Part shown: piece after piece, positions 29,854-40,368 of the stretch | Layout: every line of letters starts with the position of its first letter | Position numbering within the stretch: the stretch's first letter is position 1 | Assembly (NCBI RefSeq): GCF_000444135.1 | Contig: NZ_ATDK01000217.1 | Location: forward strand, 1-43,336 | Length of the DNA: 43,336 bases | DNA from: Pseudomonas avellanae BPIC 631 | Lineage (GTDB): Bacteria; Pseudomonadota; Gammaproteobacteria; Pseudomonadales; Pseudomonadaceae | Direction: 5' to 3' | The notes under the pieces: model-generated | Told to the model about the DNA's origin: nothing | Database searches by the model: none | The model's input: the letters and a program-made list of their open reading frames with translations, nothing else | Translations under genes and position numbers: made by a program

Positions 29854-29882
29854 TTGACAAGACTTCAACTCATCGGCATGAT
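29854..29882 (+). promoter_or_regulatory. Sigma-70 promoter of rpsT
   Basis: TTGACA (29854–29859), 17 bases, CATGAT (29877–29882). The -35 is perfect and the -10 matches 4 of 6. It lies about 50 bases before the rpsT GTG start. Confidence 0.75.
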
Positions 29883-29933
29883 TCGCGGCCTATTTTGTTT
29901 GCTATTTCACAAAGTCTTTCGAGGAGCTCGACG

Positions 29934-30212
29934 GTGGCCAACACACCTTCCGCCAAAAAACGTGCAAAACAGGCTGAGAAGCGTCGCAGCCACAACGCCA
30001 GCCTGCGTTCCATGGTTCGTACCTACATCAAGAATGTAGTTAAAGCCATTGACGCAAAAGACGCAGAAAAAGCGCAAGCCGCTTATGTTCTGGCAGTGCC
30101 TGTTATCGACCGTATGGCCGATAAAGGCATCATCCACAAGAACAAGGCTGCTCGCCATAAAGGTCGTCTGAACGGTCACATCAAGGCTCTGAGCCTTGCT
30201 GCTGCAGCCTAA
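29934..30212 (+). CDS. rpsT: 30S ribosomal protein S20
   Basis: S20 is a primary 16S rRNA-binding protein of the small subunit. The product is 92 residues, very basic and alanine-rich ([20 protein letters not shown]…). The start is the GTG at 29934, 7 bases after a GAGGAGC ribosome site. Non-ATG starts of rpsT are well known and relate to its autoregulated translation in E. coli. It has its own promoter at 29854 and a terminator at 30228, so it is a single-gene unit divergent from murJ. Confidence 0.97.
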   Translation: MANTPSAKKRAKQAEKRRSHNASLRSMVRTYIKNVVKAIDAKDAEKAQAAYVLAVPVIDRMADKGIIHKNKAARHKGRLNGHIKALSLAAAA

Positions 30213-30227
30213 GCGATCCACTTGTTA

Positions 30228-30256
30228 AAAAACCGACCTCAGGGTCGGTTTTTTAT
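30228..30256 (+). terminator. Rho-independent terminator after rpsT
   Basis: AAAACCGACC, a TCAG loop and GGTCGGTTTT are followed by TTATTG. The hairpin begins 15 bases after the rpsT stop. Because the stem is flanked by A and T runs it could also work on the opposite strand for creA. Confidence 0.9.
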
Positions 30257-30411
30257 TGCCTGCTGGAAAGCAGGATGGGCGCACCTGGACACCTCTCGCT
30301 TAGCACAAAGCACGCCTCTGCCCCGAGCGCGCGGGGCTTCAAGAGGTTACGACGACTGCGAAGCGGCCCTGCGGCTGCGCTTGATGTACCGTGTGCACAG
30401 GCTTTACTGCC

Positions 30412-30490
30412 GGTTCCCGGCAGTTCGCGGACAAGCCCGCTCCTACACAACAATAGATCGCGGACAAGCGAAGCGTCGGCCGGTCCGCGA
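30412..30490. repeat. REP-type repeats between rpsT and creA
   Basis: The rpsT–creA gap (30257–30507) holds TTCGCGGACAAGCCCGCTCC (30424–30443) and an inverted pair TCGCGGAC (30458–30465)/GTCCGCGA (30483–30490). The core TTCGCGGACAAG also occurs at 9565–9576, so this is the same REP family. The sequence before it (30260–30410) shows no gene or RNA that I recognise. Confidence 0.65.
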
Positions 30491-30507
30491 CTAAAAAAAC
30501 CAGTCAA

Positions 30508-30978
30508 TCAAGGCGCGGGCGCGGTTACCCATGGCAGGATCGGGATCGCGGTGACGGCGTTTTGCGGGCTGCCTTCGATGACACGGTCGCTGTAGACCAG
30601 GTAAACCAGCGAATTGCGCTTCTTGTCGAAGAAACGCACCACCTGCATGGTTTTGAAGACCAGTGAAGTGCGCTCCTTGAACACCTCATCGCCATCCTTG
30701 AGGGTTTCCTTGAAGCGGATAGGCCCGACCTGACGGCAGGCGATGGACGCCTCGGCGCGGTCTTCAGCCAGCCCAAGGCCACCCCTCACGCCGCCAGTCT
30801 TGGCACGCGACAGGTAGCAGGTCACGCCGTCCACCTTGGGGTCATCAAACGCCTCGACCACAATGCGGTCGTTAGGCCCCACCATTTTGAACACGGTCGA
30901 CACCTGACCGATCTCTTCTGCCGAGACCAGCACCGGCAAAAAAAGCAAAGCAGCCAGAAATCCGTTGATAACGCGCAT
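30508..30978 (-). CDS. creA: CreA family protein, exported, function unknown
   Basis: The 156-residue protein matches CreA (DUF1308-type) in length and motifs: [40 protein letters not shown], and the [20 protein letters not shown] stretch. It begins with a Sec signal peptide ([22 protein letters not shown], cleavage after SA about residue 20), so it is periplasmic. An AGAAGGAAG ribosome site precedes the ATG. In E. coli creA lies beside creBCD but its job is undefined. Here it follows proB with a 25-base gap and is probably co-transcribed with it. Confidence 0.9.
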   Translation of the reverse strand: MRVINGFLAALLFLPVLVSAEEIGQVSTVFKMVGPNDRIVVEAFDDPKVDGVTCYLSRAKTGGVRGGLGLAEDRAEASIACRQVGPIRFKETLKDGDEVFKERTSLVFKTMQVVRFFDKKRNSLVYLVYSDRVIEGSPQNAVTAIPILPWVTAPAP

Positions 30979-31003
30979 TGAATCTTCCTTCTAACGACCG
31001 TGA

Positions 31004-32122
31004 TCAGACAAGTATCAGATTATCCCGATGAATCAGCTCCGGCTCGGCCATATAGCCCAGCTCGCGCACGATGGCCTCGGATGAGTGACCAATGATCTTC
31101 TGCGCCTCGATGGCACTGTAGTTACTCAACCCGCGAGCGATCTCCCGACCGTCCGGTGCGACACACACCACCATCTCGCCACGACGGAAGCTGCCCTGCA
31201 CCAGCTTGACGCCAACCGGCAGCAGGCTTTTGTGATCGCTGGCCAGCGCCGAAACCGCGCCGTCGTCGAGTACCAGCGTACCGCGGGTCTGCAAATGGCC
31301 CGCCAGCCACTGCTTGCGCGCCGCGAGCATTTCGCGCTCGGGCGACAGCAATGTTCCCAGCCGTTCGCCACCCTTGAGCCGCGCCAGCACGCGCTCGACG
31401 CGCCCGCCGACGATCACGGTATGCGCACCGGAACGTGCAGCCAGGCGCGCAGCACGCAATTTGGTCTGCATGCCGCCACGACCCAGCGCACCGCCCGTAC
31501 CGCCCGCTACCGCGTCCAGCGCCGGATCATCGGCACGCGCTTCGTAAATCAGCTGAGCATCGGGGTTGTTGCGCGGATCAGCGTCGAACATGCCATCACG
31601 ATCAGTCAGGATGACCAGCAGATCGGCCTCGACCAGATTGGCAACCAGCGCCGCGAGCGTGTCGTTGTCGCCAAAACGGATCTCGTCGGTGACCACCGTG
31701 TCGTTTTCGTTGATGACCGGCACCACCCCAAGCTCGACCAGCGTACGCAGGGTGCTACGGGCATTCAGGTAGCGCTTGCGGTCCGACAGGTCGTCGTGGG
31801 TCAGCAGGATCTGCGCGGTATGCCGACCATGCTCGGCAAAACTCGACTCCCACGCCTGCACCAGCCCCATCTGACCGATTGCAGCGGCAGCCTGAAGCTC
31901 GTGCATTGCACTGGGTCGCGCCGTCCAGCCAAGGCGACTCATACCGGCAGCAACAGCCCCGGAAGAAACCAGCACCAGCTCGACGCCTGCTTCATGCAGC
32001 GCCACCATCTGCTCTACCCACACCCCCATGGCGTTGCGATCCAGGCCCTTGCCATCCGCGGTCAGCAAGGCACTGCCAATCTTCACAACCCAGCGCTGGG
32101 CGCCCGTCACTTTGCTGCGCAT
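31004..32122 (-). CDS. proB: Glutamate 5-kinase ProB
   Basis: ProB phosphorylates glutamate in the first step of proline synthesis. The 372-residue product has an N-terminal amino acid kinase domain ([59 protein letters not shown]) and a C-terminal PUA domain (from about 275: [15 protein letters not shown]). The ATG at 32122 follows a GGAAG site. It sits downstream of obg, separated by the obg terminator, so it likely has its own promoter. The obg–proB–creA order matches P. aeruginosa. Confidence 0.96.
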   Translation of the reverse strand: MRSKVTGAQRWVVKIGSALLTADGKGLDRNAMGVWVEQMVALHEAGVELVLVSSGAVAAGMSRLGWTARPSAMHELQAAAAIGQMGLVQAWESSFAEHGRHTAQILLTHDDLSDRKRYLNARSTLRTLVELGVVPVINENDTVVTDEIRFGDNDTLAALVANLVEADLLVILTDRDGMFDADPRNNPDAQLIYEARADDPALDAVAGGTGGALGRGGMQTKLRAARLAARSGAHTVIVGGRVERVLARLKGGERLGTLLSPEREMLAARKQWLAGHLQTRGTLVLDDGAVSALASDHKSLLPVGVKLVQGSFRRGEMVVCVAPDGREIARGLSNYSAIEAQKIIGHSSEAIVRELGYMAEPELIHRDNLILV

Positions 32123-32164
32123 CTTCTTCCAACCTTAGCCAGAGAGTTTTCAAATTCAAGATAC

Positions 32165-32192
32165 AAAAACGCCGCTAACAATCGTAGCGGCG
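32165..32192 (-). terminator. Rho-independent terminator after obg
   Basis: On the minus strand CGCCGCTA, a CGATTGT loop and TAGCGGCG are followed by TTTTTG. It begins 20 bases after the obg stop. Confidence 0.88.
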
Positions 32193-32212
32193 CTCAAGTT
32201 TACTTCAAGCGA

Positions 32213-33478
<1,266 letters not shown>

Positions 33479-33488
33479 TTACATAAGA

Positions 33489-33580
33489 CTCTTGCAAAAA
33501 TGAGCGTTGCGATACCGATCAGAAACCAGCGACCCCAAGGGTCAACATCACAACAGCCCGCACAAACAGTTTTGCAAGAG
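33489..33580. repeat. 11-base inverted repeat in the obg leader region
   Basis: CTCTTGCAAAA (33489–33499) is perfectly inverted as TTTTGCAAGAG (33570–33580), with 70 bases between the arms. It lies between rpmA's terminator and the obg start. It could be a leader structure or a pair of binding sites; no known family is recognised. Confidence 0.5.
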
Positions 33581-33606
33581 ACTCACCTGCCTCTCTACCT
33601 CTACAA

Positions 33607-33637
33607 ACAAAAAAGCCCCGTCGCAAGACAGGGCTTT
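33607..33637 (-). terminator. Rho-independent terminator of rplU–rpmA
   Basis: On the minus strand AAAAGCCCTGTC, a TTGC loop and GACGGGGCTTTT (one G·T pair) run into a T tract (TTTTTTGTTTG). It begins about 16 bases after the rpmA stop. Confidence 0.9.
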
Positions 33638-33652
33638 TAAGCAACTGCGTGA

Positions 33653-33928
33653 TTACGCTGCGGAGACTTCAGTCTTCGGAACGATGCTCACGTAGCGACG
33701 ACCGAAGGCGCCCTTGACTTGAAACTTGATCACGCCTTCCACTTTCGCGAACAGGGTGTGATCTTTACCCATGCCAACGCCGTAGCCAGCGTGGAATTGG
33801 GTACCGCGCTGACGCACGATGATGTTGCCAGGGATGATAGCCTGGCCGCCATACATCTTCACGCCAAGGCGTTTGGCTTCTGAGTCGCGCCCGTTACGGG
33901 TACTACCACCAGCTTTTTTGTGAGCCAT
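33653..33928 (-). CDS. rpmA: 50S ribosomal protein L27
   Basis: L27 reaches the peptidyl transferase centre with its N-terminal tail. The 91-residue product starts [20 protein letters not shown], the standard form with no cleavable N-terminal extension like that of Firmicutes. The ATG at 33928 has a GGAG site. It follows rplU after 32 bases and ends at a strong terminator. Confidence 0.97.
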   Translation of the reverse strand: MAHKKAGGSTRNGRDSEAKRLGVKMYGGQAIIPGNIIVRQRGTQFHAGYGVGMGKDHTLFAKVEGVIKFQVKGAFGRRYVSIVPKTEVSAA

Positions 33929-33960
33929 GAGTCAATTCTCCAGTTGAGGATTAGGCTGAA

Positions 33961-34272
33961 TTAAGCCTGAATACCTGTAATTTTGATCTCGGTGTACCAC
34001 TGGCGGTGGCCCATGCGCTTCATGTGGTGCTTACGACGACGGAACTTGATGATACGAACCTTGTCGTGGCGACCTTGCGAGATCACTTCAGCTACAACGG
34101 TAGCGCCAGCAACAACTGGAGCACCGATGTTGACGTCGTCGCCATTGCCAACCAGCAGAACGCGGTCGAACGTGACGGATTCGCCAGTAGCGATTTCCAG
34201 TTTTTCGATTTTCAGGTATTCACCTGGGGCGACTTTGTACTGCTTGCCACCGGTAACAATTACTGCGTACAT
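33961..34272 (-). CDS. rplU: 50S ribosomal protein L21
   Basis: L21 binds 23S rRNA in the large subunit. The 103-residue product [20 protein letters not shown] through the [14 protein letters not shown] signature has normal length. The ATG at 34272 follows a CGGAGAA site. A strong promoter lies at 34404–34432, giving a ~125-base leader. The gene is divergent from ispB. Confidence 0.97.
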   Translation of the reverse strand: MYAVIVTGGKQYKVAPGEYLKIEKLEIATGESVTFDRVLLVGNGDDVNIGAPVVAGATVVAEVISQGRHDKVRIIKFRRRKHHMKRMGHRQWYTEIKITGIQA

Positions 34273-34403
34273 GGTATTTCTCCGAAAATCCTGCTCACCC
34301 AGCTCTTTATAAGAAGAGTATTGGCTGGCATGGCTGCATGGGGCTGGAACGGCCCGTTTGCATTGCGTAAGGCAGGTGCTGCCCAGGAAAGTTAGGGTGC
34401 GCG

Positions 34404-34432
34404 ATTGTACGCAAGGGATTGGTGTGTTGCAA
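34404..34432 (-). promoter_or_regulatory. Sigma-70 promoter of rplU–rpmA
   Basis: On the minus strand TTGCAA (34432–34427), 17 bases, TACAAT (34409–34404), followed by a GC-rich discriminator (CGCGCACCC). The GC-rich start region fits growth-rate control of ribosomal protein genes. Confidence 0.8.
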
Positions 34433-34450
34433 GAGGCCGCTCGTCATACC

Positions 34451-34479
34451 TTGACACGCTCTACCCCGCGACCTAGCAT
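34451..34479 (+). promoter_or_regulatory. Sigma-70 promoter of ispB
   Basis: TTGACA (34451–34456), 17 bases, TAGCAT (34474–34479): a perfect -35 and a 4-of-6 -10. It lies 19 bases downstream of the oppositely oriented rplU -35 element, so the two promoters are back to back. Confidence 0.78.
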
Positions 34480-34511
34480 GCGGCGCAACCTATCTGGAGC
34501 ACGTGTCGCTG

Positions 34512-35480
34512 ATGCAACCCCAAGCCTTCTACCGCGCGGTGGCGGACGACTTTAGTGCCGTTGACCTTATCATCAAAAAGCAACTGACGTCGCGTGTACC
34601 GCTGGTCTCCAAGATCGGTGATTACATCACGTCGGCAGGTGGCAAGCGCCTGCGCCCGCTGCTGGTGCTGCTGTGTGGCAAGGCTCTGGGCCGCGAAGGC
34701 GACGACATCCGCCTGCTGGCCGCCACCATCGAATTCCTGCACACCGCCACCCTGCTGCATGACGACGTTGTCGACATGTCCGGCATGCGCCGCGGCCGCT
34801 CCACGGCCAACGCCCTGTGGGGCAACGCGCCCAGCGTGTTGGTAGGTGACTTCCTTTATTCGCGCTCGTTCGAAATGATGGTTGAACTGGGCTCGATGGA
34901 AGTCATGAAGATCCTGTCCAAGGCGACCCGCATCATTGCCGAAGGCGAAGTGCTGCAGTTGTCCAAGATCCGCGACGCCAGCACCACCGAAGAAACCTAC
35001 ATGGAAGTGATTCGCGGCAAGACAGCCATGCTGTTCGAAGCCTCGACCCACAGCGCCGCAGCCCTGTGCAAGGCCTCCGAAGCGCAGACCGAAGCCCTGC
35101 GCACGTTCGGCGACCACCTGGGTGTGGCCTTCCAGCTGGTCGATGACCTGCTCGACTACCGCGGCGATGCCGAGACTCTGGGCAAGAACGTCGGTGACGA
35201 TCTGGCCGAAGGCAAGCCGACCCTGCCGCTGATCTACACCATGCGTGAAGGCAGCCCGGAACAGGCCGCACTGGTTCGTCAGGCGATCCAGAAAGGTGGC
35301 CTGGAATATCTGGAAAGCATCCGCAATGCCGTGGAAAGTGCCGGTGCGCTTGATTACACCGCACAACTGGCCCGCGACTATGCTGCGCGCGCCATTGCCT
35401 GCCTGGACGCCTTGCCGCCCAGCGAATACCGCGATGCCCTGATCGAACTCAGCGAGTTCGCCGTCGCCCGCACGCACTGA
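34512..35480 (+). CDS. ispB: Polyprenyl diphosphate synthase IspB (ubiquinone side chain)
   Basis: This trans-prenyltransferase builds the ubiquinone side chain (C40–C45; Pseudomonas makes Q-9) from farnesyl diphosphate and IPP. From ATG 34512 the product is 322 residues (MQPQAFYRAV…). An in-frame GTG three codons upstream (34503) lies too near the GGAG site at 34496 but cannot be excluded. The two aspartate-rich motifs are DDVVD (84–88) and DDLLD (211–215), with GGKRLRP at 43–49. It uses the isoprenoid units made by IspH, encoded in this window. A GC hairpin (35497–35518) follows. Confidence 0.95.
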   Translation: MQPQAFYRAVADDFSAVDLIIKKQLTSRVPLVSKIGDYITSAGGKRLRPLLVLLCGKALGREGDDIRLLAATIEFLHTATLLHDDVVDMSGMRRGRSTANALWGNAPSVLVGDFLYSRSFEMMVELGSMEVMKILSKATRIIAEGEVLQLSKIRDASTTEETYMEVIRGKTAMLFEASTHSAAALCKASEAQTEALRTFGDHLGVAFQLVDDLLDYRGDAETLGKNVGDDLAEGKPTLPLIYTMREGSPEQAALVRQAIQKGGLEYLESIRNAVESAGALDYTAQLARDYAARAIACLDALPPSEYRDALIELSEFAVARTH

Positions 35481-35496
35481 CAGCCAGCGCAGTCAA

Positions 35497-35518
35497 CAGC
35501 CCGTCCAGCGACGGGCTG
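35497..35518. terminator. Possible hairpin terminator between convergent ispB and TauE genes
   Basis: AGCCCGTC, a CAGC loop and GACGGGCT form a perfect 8-base stem 17 bases after the ispB stop. There is no clear T tract on either side, so its terminator activity is uncertain. Confidence 0.45.
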
Positions 35519-35552
35519 GCGTGTTGTTGATCTGTCTGTGTCGCGCCCGTGA

Positions 35553-36317
35553 TCAGCCTTTTATCAGCAGATGCAGCCCCAGCAGCCCCATCCCGATAAA
35601 AAATACCCGCTTGAACAATACGGCGCTGATGCGTTGCCGCAACCATTGGCCCAGCAGCATGCCCAACAGCGCCGGAGCCAGTGCCAGCAACGACGCGCCC
35701 AGTTCGGTACCGCCCAGCGCGCCATTCCATGACAAGCCAACCGCCAGCGCCGCAGTCGAGACGGTGAAAGACAGTCCCAGCGCCTGCACCAACTCGTTAC
35801 GCTCAAGCCCCAGCGCTTGCAGATAAGGCACCACGGGAATCACAAATACCCCGGTGGCCGACGCGATAACGCCGGTCACAAAACCACCCAAAGGCCCTAG
35901 CCAGCGCTCGGCAGCCTCCGCTACCTGCAACGTCGGCAGGAACAGGCCGCTCAACGCATAAAGCAAAAGCGCCGCGCCCAATGCCCGCGTCATCGAATGG
36001 CTGCCACTCATGCCCAGCCAGAACGCACCGGCGCAAGTGCCGATGAAAATCATGCTCAGCATCGGCCACAAGCGTTTGAGCAAGGGTCGCAAGCTTCCGC
36101 CAGTGGCCAGTTGCCAGACATTGGTGAACGCCGAAGGGATAATCAGCAAGGCCGCAGCCTGCGGCGGCAGCATGACCAGCCCCAGCAAGCCCATTGCCAC
36201 GGTGGGCAGGCCGAGGCCGATAACCCCCTTGACCGTGCCGGCCAGCAAAAAGGTGCCGATTACCAGCGCCGAAAGGCCCCAGCCGAGGGTTTGGTAGAAA
36301 TCGAAGACTGCGCTCAT
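35553..36317 (-). CDS. TauE/SafE-family membrane permease
   Basis: The 254-residue protein has about eight hydrophobic segments and the family's repeat hallmarks (GLPTVAMGLLGLVMLPPQAA near 35, and GFVTGVIASATGVFVIPVVPYLQA near 140). TauE/SafE (UPF0721) proteins are proposed exporters of sulfite, sulfoacetate or other small sulfur anions. The gene lies 34 bases after mnmH, on the same strand, and so may belong to a selD–mnmH–permease unit. A role in moving selenite or sulfite is possible by context but not shown by sequence. Its ribosome site is AGGGA, before ATG 36317. Confidence 0.85.
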   Translation of the reverse strand: MSAVFDFYQTLGWGLSALVIGTFLLAGTVKGVIGLGLPTVAMGLLGLVMLPPQAAALLIIPSAFTNVWQLATGGSLRPLLKRLWPMLSMIFIGTCAGAFWLGMSGSHSMTRALGAALLLYALSGLFLPTLQVAEAAERWLGPLGGFVTGVIASATGVFVIPVVPYLQALGLERNELVQALGLSFTVSTAALAVGLSWNGALGGTELGASLLALAPALLGMLLGQWLRQRISAVLFKRVFFIGMGLLGLHLLIKG

Positions 36318-36351
36318 GGCATCCCTGTCCGCCTGCTAAAAGACCATCAGA

Positions 36352-37452
36352 CTAGCGCCGCGACGAACGCTCGCTTAAATAGCCCGACACTTCAAACTGA
36401 TTGCCCGCGAACTCGATTCGCGCGGCTTTATGCTCGCGCTGATAAGCGTACATCGGGTCGTAGTATTCGCCGAGCAAGCCTTCGATCCAGCCCCGATGCA
36501 GCTCAACCTCGCCGCTGCGCTGTTGTTCTTCCAGCGCTGTCTGCATGAGCGCCAGCAAACGCTGGTGACGCTCGCCGCCCAGGCGTTTGTGAATGTTGTT
36601 CAGGCTCTGCAGCAGGCGATCGGCGAACAGCCCGAAGCCGAGTTCTTCGCCCTTGACGCTGATGAACTCTGCGCAGAGGTTGACCACGTAATCGGCCAGA
36701 ATACGCTCGACGCGGTGCTCGAAGCTGTCTTCCAGCCAGACCATCGGACAGCCTTGCATGGCCTGGTGCAATTCCAGCGGCACGTTGCAACTGCCGACCA
36801 GACGGCTTTCGTCTTCCACAACGAACTGTTCGATACCGGCGGCGCGCTTCTTGAGCAGGTCGATGGCCAGGCGGTTCTCGAAATCGATCTGCGCCGGTTG
36901 CCCGGTGGCGCGCTTGCCGAAACTGGAGCCGCGATGATTGGCGACGCCTTCCAGGTCCAGGCCGTTGGGCAATTGCGTCAGCACTTCGGTTTTGCCGGTG
37001 CCGGTCATGCCGCCGAGCACCACCAGATCGCACTCGGTCACGGCTTCATGCAGGGTATCGAGCAAAAACGTGCGCATCGCCTTGTAACCGCCGAGGATGC
37101 GCGGGTAATCAACCCCTGCATCTTTCAGCCAGCGCTGCACGGTCTGTGAGCGCAGGCCGCCGCGAAAGCAGTACAGGTAGCCATTCGGGTTGGCTCGGGC
37201 GAACTCGACCCACGCCTCAACCCGCTCATCCTTGACCTGCCCGCAGACCAGTTGATGCCCGAGCTGAATGGCAGCGTCCTGGCCATGTTGCTTGTAGCAG
37301 GTGCCGACCTTCTGCCGCTCGATGTCGTTCATCAGCGGCAGGTTGATCACGCCCGGAAATGCGCCCTTGGAAAACTCCACCGGGGCGCGAGCGTCCATCA
37401 TCGGCACGTCGTTGAGGAACAGTGCCCGGTAGTCGCTGCTGTTGTCGGCCAT
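36352..37452 (-). CDS. mnmH: tRNA 2-selenouridine synthase MnmH (SelU/YbbB)
   Basis: MnmH replaces the sulfur of 2-thiouridine at the wobble base of tRNA-Lys/Glu/Gln with selenium, using selenophosphate and a geranylated intermediate. The 366-residue protein has an N-terminal rhodanese domain with catalytic C95 in [13 protein letters not shown] and a C-terminal P-loop domain with GGMTGTGKT (147–155). Its ATG overlaps the last base of the selD stop (TGATG), so translation is coupled to the enzyme that makes its selenium donor. All key motifs are intact. Confidence 0.95.
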   Translation of the reverse strand: MADNSSDYRALFLNDVPMMDARAPVEFSKGAFPGVINLPLMNDIERQKVGTCYKQHGQDAAIQLGHQLVCGQVKDERVEAWVEFARANPNGYLYCFRGGLRSQTVQRWLKDAGVDYPRILGGYKAMRTFLLDTLHEAVTECDLVVLGGMTGTGKTEVLTQLPNGLDLEGVANHRGSSFGKRATGQPAQIDFENRLAIDLLKKRAAGIEQFVVEDESRLVGSCNVPLELHQAMQGCPMVWLEDSFEHRVERILADYVVNLCAEFISVKGEELGFGLFADRLLQSLNNIHKRLGGERHQRLLALMQTALEEQQRSGEVELHRGWIEGLLGEYYDPMYAYQREHKAARIEFAGNQFEVSGYLSERSSRR

Positions 37453-38486
37453 CAGAACACCTCGACGGCGTGGGTCTGTCGCTCGAGCAAGGTGCCGATC
37501 GGGTTGAGTTGCAGGCCCAGTTCGGCCGCCACCGCCAGAAACTCCGCTTCACCTTCAGGGCTGACCGCGACCAGCAAGCCGCCGCTGGTCTGCGGATCGC
37601 ACAACAGGTCGCGCTGAGCGTCGCTCAGCGCGGCGATCTTGTCACCATAGCTTTCAAAGTTGCGCAACGTACCACCCGGCACGCAACCCTCGGCGATGTA
37701 ATGCTCGACACCCGGCAGACGCGGCACAGCGGCGTAATCCAGACGAGCGGTCAGACCCGCGCCGTCAGCCATCTCCACCAGATGCCCGAGCAGGCCGAAA
37801 CCGGTGACATCGGTCATCGCCGCCACGCCGGCCAGTTTGCCGAAACGGCTGCCCGGCGTGTTCAGCGTGCACATCCAGTCCCGCGCCAGGCCGATGTCTT
37901 CTGCGCGCAGTTTTGCCTTCTTTTCAGCGGTGGTCAGAATGCCGATGCCCAATGGTTTGGTCAGGTACAGCACGCAGCCGGCCTGCGCGGTGTCGTTGCG
38001 TTTCATGTGTTTTTTCTGCACCACGCCGGTGACGGCCAGACCGAATATCGGCTCCGGCGCATCGATGGAATGGCCGCCCGCCAATGGGATACCGGCAGCG
38101 TCGCACACGGCACGACCGCCACGGATCACTTCGCGAGCGACCTCTGGCGGCAGCACATTGACCGGCCAGCCGAGAATGGCGATGGCCATCAGCGGATCGC
38201 CGCCCATCGCATAGATGTCGCTGATCGCATTGGTCGCGGCGATGCGGCCGAAGTCGAACGGATCATCGACGATGGGCATGAAGAAGTCGGTGGTCGAGAC
38301 CACGCCGCGCTCGTCGTCCAGCGCGTAAACCGCTGCATCGTCACGCGAGGTATTGCCGACCCAGAGTTTCGGGTCCAGGTTCTGCGCACCGCTGCCGGCA
38401 AGGATCACGTCCAATACCCTGGGGGAAATCTTGCAGCCACACCCTGCTCCGTGACTGTACTGGGTCAGGCGGATTGGCTCATTCAT
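37452..38486 (-). CDS. selD: Selenophosphate synthetase SelD
   Basis: SelD makes selenophosphate from selenide and ATP. The 344-residue protein starts [21 protein letters not shown]16 matches the catalytic Cys17 of E. coli and K19 the essential Lys20, so this is the cysteine, not the selenocysteine, form. Two AIRS-type halves follow, with DDAAVYAL and [19 protein letters not shown] metal/ATP-binding segments. It heads the selD–mnmH unit and is divergent from the selenate-type ABC transporter. No selA, selB or tRNA-Sec lies in the window, so here the product is linked to tRNA modification. Confidence 0.96.
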   Translation of the reverse strand: MNEPIRLTQYSHGAGCGCKISPRVLDVILAGSGAQNLDPKLWVGNTSRDDAAVYALDDERGVVSTTDFFMPIVDDPFDFGRIAATNAISDIYAMGGDPLMAIAILGWPVNVLPPEVAREVIRGGRAVCDAAGIPLAGGHSIDAPEPIFGLAVTGVVQKKHMKRNDTAQAGCVLYLTKPLGIGILTTAEKKAKLRAEDIGLARDWMCTLNTPGSRFGKLAGVAAMTDVTGFGLLGHLVEMADGAGLTARLDYAAVPRLPGVEHYIAEGCVPGGTLRNFESYGDKIAALSDAQRDLLCDPQTSGGLLVAVSPEGEAEFLAVAAELGLQLNPIGTLLERQTHAVEVF

Positions 38487-38521
38487 CGCGACACTCTCGG
38501 TAACCGGGAAACAGGCTGCGG

Positions 38522-38551
38522 AGTCTAGGGGCTGTTCACGTATCAGCGCAA
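38522..38551 (-). promoter_or_regulatory. Possible selD–mnmH promoter
   Basis: The minus strand reads TTGCGC (38551–38546), 18 bases, TAGACT (38527–38522), about 35 bases before the selD start. Each element matches 4 of 6 consensus positions. Confidence 0.45.
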
Positions 38552-38619
38552 ACCGCAGCGCCCGCCGGGCGTGTCAGCCGATAGCAGAGTGCTGAACTGG
38601 CCTTTCTCGCCATGCCTCT

Positions 38620-38625
38620 TATAAT
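38620..38625 (+). promoter_or_regulatory. Possible -10 element for the selenate-type ABC operon
   Basis: A perfect TATAAT lies about 98 bases before the binding-protein gene. The -35 position is poor (CTGGCC at 17 bases). The rest of the 236-base selD–transporter gap shows no other recognised element. Confidence 0.4.
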
Positions 38626-38722
38626 CCCCGCTCACTGCTATCCAATTCTTCGAAGCGCTGGCTGTCCATTCATGCACGCGCTGCCTTACCTGTCTTTCTG
38701 ATCTCGAACCGGAGAAACTTCC

Positions 38723-39574
38723 ATGCTCAAGCGTACCCTGGCGCTCGCCGCCGGCCTTGCCCTGTCCTTCTCCGCACTGACCAGCCATGCGGCCGATACC
38801 CTGCGCGTCTCGGCCATCCCCGACGAAGCGCCCACCGAACTGCTGCGCAAGTTCAAGCCGCTGGGGGCTTATCTGGAGCAACGCCTGGGCATGAAAGTCG
38901 AGTTCGTGCCGGTAGCGGATTACCCGGCTGTGGTCGAAGCACTGGCCACCGACCGGCTCGACATGGCCTGGCTGGGCGGCTTCACCTTTGTGCAGGTCAA
39001 CCTCAAGACCGGAAATGCCCTGCCGCTGGTACAGCGCGAGCAGGACGCCAAATTCACCAGCAAATTCATCACCTCCGATCCGGACGTAAAGACCCTTGCC
39101 GACCTCAAGGGCAAGACATTTGCCTTCGGCTCGGTGTCGTCCACGTCCGGCAGCCTGATGCCGCGTTATTTCATGCTCAAGGAAAACATCAAGCCGGAGA
39201 CGTTCTTCAGCCGCGTTGCCTATTCCGGCGCACATGACGCGACCGCTGCCTGGGTTCAGGCCGGCAAGGTCGATGCCGGCGTGCTCAATGCCAGCGTGTG
39301 GGACAAACTGGTCGCCAGCGGCAAGGTCGATACCAGCAAGGTGCACGTGTTCGCGACCACGCCGACCTATTTCGACTACAACTGGACTGTGCGCGGCAGC
39401 CTCGATCCGGCGCTGGCGGCGAAGATCAAACAGGCCTTCCTTGACCTTGACCCGGCCAACCCTGAGCAGAAGGCGATTCTCGATCTGCAGGCTGCCAGCC
39501 GCTTCATCGAAACCAAACCCGAGAACTACAAGGGTATCGAAGAAGCCGCACGCGCTGCCGACCTGCTGAAATGA
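38723..39574 (+). CDS. Putative selenate ABC transporter substrate-binding protein (PhnD-like)
   Basis: This is a periplasmic binding protein of the phosphate/phosphonate type. The 283 residues start with a Sec signal peptide ([23 protein letters not shown], cleavage before about residue 24). PhnD-fold motifs follow: [32 protein letters not shown], and the [20 protein letters not shown] anion-contact stretch. NCBI family models call close relatives 'putative selenate' binding proteins because they sit next to selD, exactly as here. The ligand has not been proven to my knowledge; phosphonate, phosphite or another oxyanion remain possible. The stop overlaps the ATPase start by 4 bases. Confidence 0.85.
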   Translation: MLKRTLALAAGLALSFSALTSHAADTLRVSAIPDEAPTELLRKFKPLGAYLEQRLGMKVEFVPVADYPAVVEALATDRLDMAWLGGFTFVQVNLKTGNALPLVQREQDAKFTSKFITSDPDVKTLADLKGKTFAFGSVSSTSGSLMPRYFMLKENIKPETFFSRVAYSGAHDATAAWVQAGKVDAGVLNASVWDKLVASGKVDTSKVHVFATTPTYFDYNWTVRGSLDPALAAKIKQAFLDLDPANPEQKAILDLQAASRFIETKPENYKGIEEAARAADLLK

Positions 39575-40368
39575 CCCTGCGCCTGTCCGCCATCGACCTG
39601 CGCCACAGCAATGGCACGCTGGCGTTGCGCGGGCTGGACCTGAGCATTGAGCGCGGCGAGCGGGTGGCAATCATCGGCCCGTCCGGTGCGGGCAAGACCA
39701 CCTTGCTCAACCTGCTGGCCAGCGCGCTGCCGCCCAGCGCCGGGCAGCTGAAAGTGCTGGGCGTCAATCCGTGGCGACTGTCCAGCCGGCAACGCCAGCA
39801 ATTGCGCAGCCGCATCGCACTGATTCATCAAGCGCCGCCGTTACCTGCGCGTCAGCGTGTGGTGACTGCGGTGTCGGCGGGCAAGCTGGGGCAATGGGGG
39901 TTGGGCAAAAGCCTGCTGAACCTGTTGCACCCGCTGGACGTGCCCGGCGCACGCGCGGTGCTGACGCGCCTGGACCTGGCCGACAAACTGTTCGAGCGTT
40001 GCCAGCAGTTGTCCGGCGGCCAGTTGCAGCGCGTCGGTATCGCCCGTGCGTTGTATCAGGCCCCTGAATTGTTGCTGGCCGACGAACCGGTTTCGGCGAT
40101 GGACCCACGTCTGGCCGATCACACTCTGGCGTTATTGTGTCAGCACGCCATCGAACACAACGTGACGCTGGTCGCCAGCCTGCACGCAGTGGAACTGGCA
40201 CTGGCGCACTTTCCGCGCATCATCGGGGTGCGCGACGGTCGTATCCACTTCGACCTCCCGGCCGGCGAGGTCGAACGGCAACACCTCGACACGCTGTACG
40301 CCAATGAACAACTGAGCCCGCAGCAGGTTTGCGAGGTTGCAGAAACGGTCTGGACGCCGCGATGCTGA
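39571..40368 (+). CDS. ABC transporter ATP-binding protein (PhnC-like, selenate-type importer)
   Basis: This is the cytoplasmic ATPase of the importer. Its 265 residues contain Walker A GPSGAGKT (36–43), Q-loop (Q87), the ABC signature LSGGQ (147–151), Walker B LLLADEP (167–173) and H-loop H205. The start overlaps the binding-protein stop (ATGA) and the end overlaps the first permease by 7 bases. It resembles phosphonate ATPase PhnC in layout. The product is intact. Confidence 0.92.
   Translation: MTLRLSAIDLRHSNGTLALRGLDLSIERGERVAIIGPSGAGKTTLLNLLASALPPSAGQLKVLGVNPWRLSSRQRQQLRSRIALIHQAPPLPARQRVVTAVSAGKLGQWGLGKSLLNLLHPLDVPGARAVLTRLDLADKLFERCQQLSGGQLQRVGIARALYQAPELLLADEPVSAMDPRLADHTLALLCQHAIEHNVTLVASLHAVELALAHFPRIIGVRDGRIHFDLPAGEVERQHLDTLYANEQLSPQQVCEVAETVWTPRC

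Noticed and set aside
30222..30507. Short open frames between rpsT and creA
   Set aside because: They cover the rpsT terminator and REP sequence; no coding signal.
37452..38486. Selenocysteine-containing SelD
   Set aside because: The catalytic position is a TGC-type cysteine codon (GAGCGCK), with no in-frame TGA.
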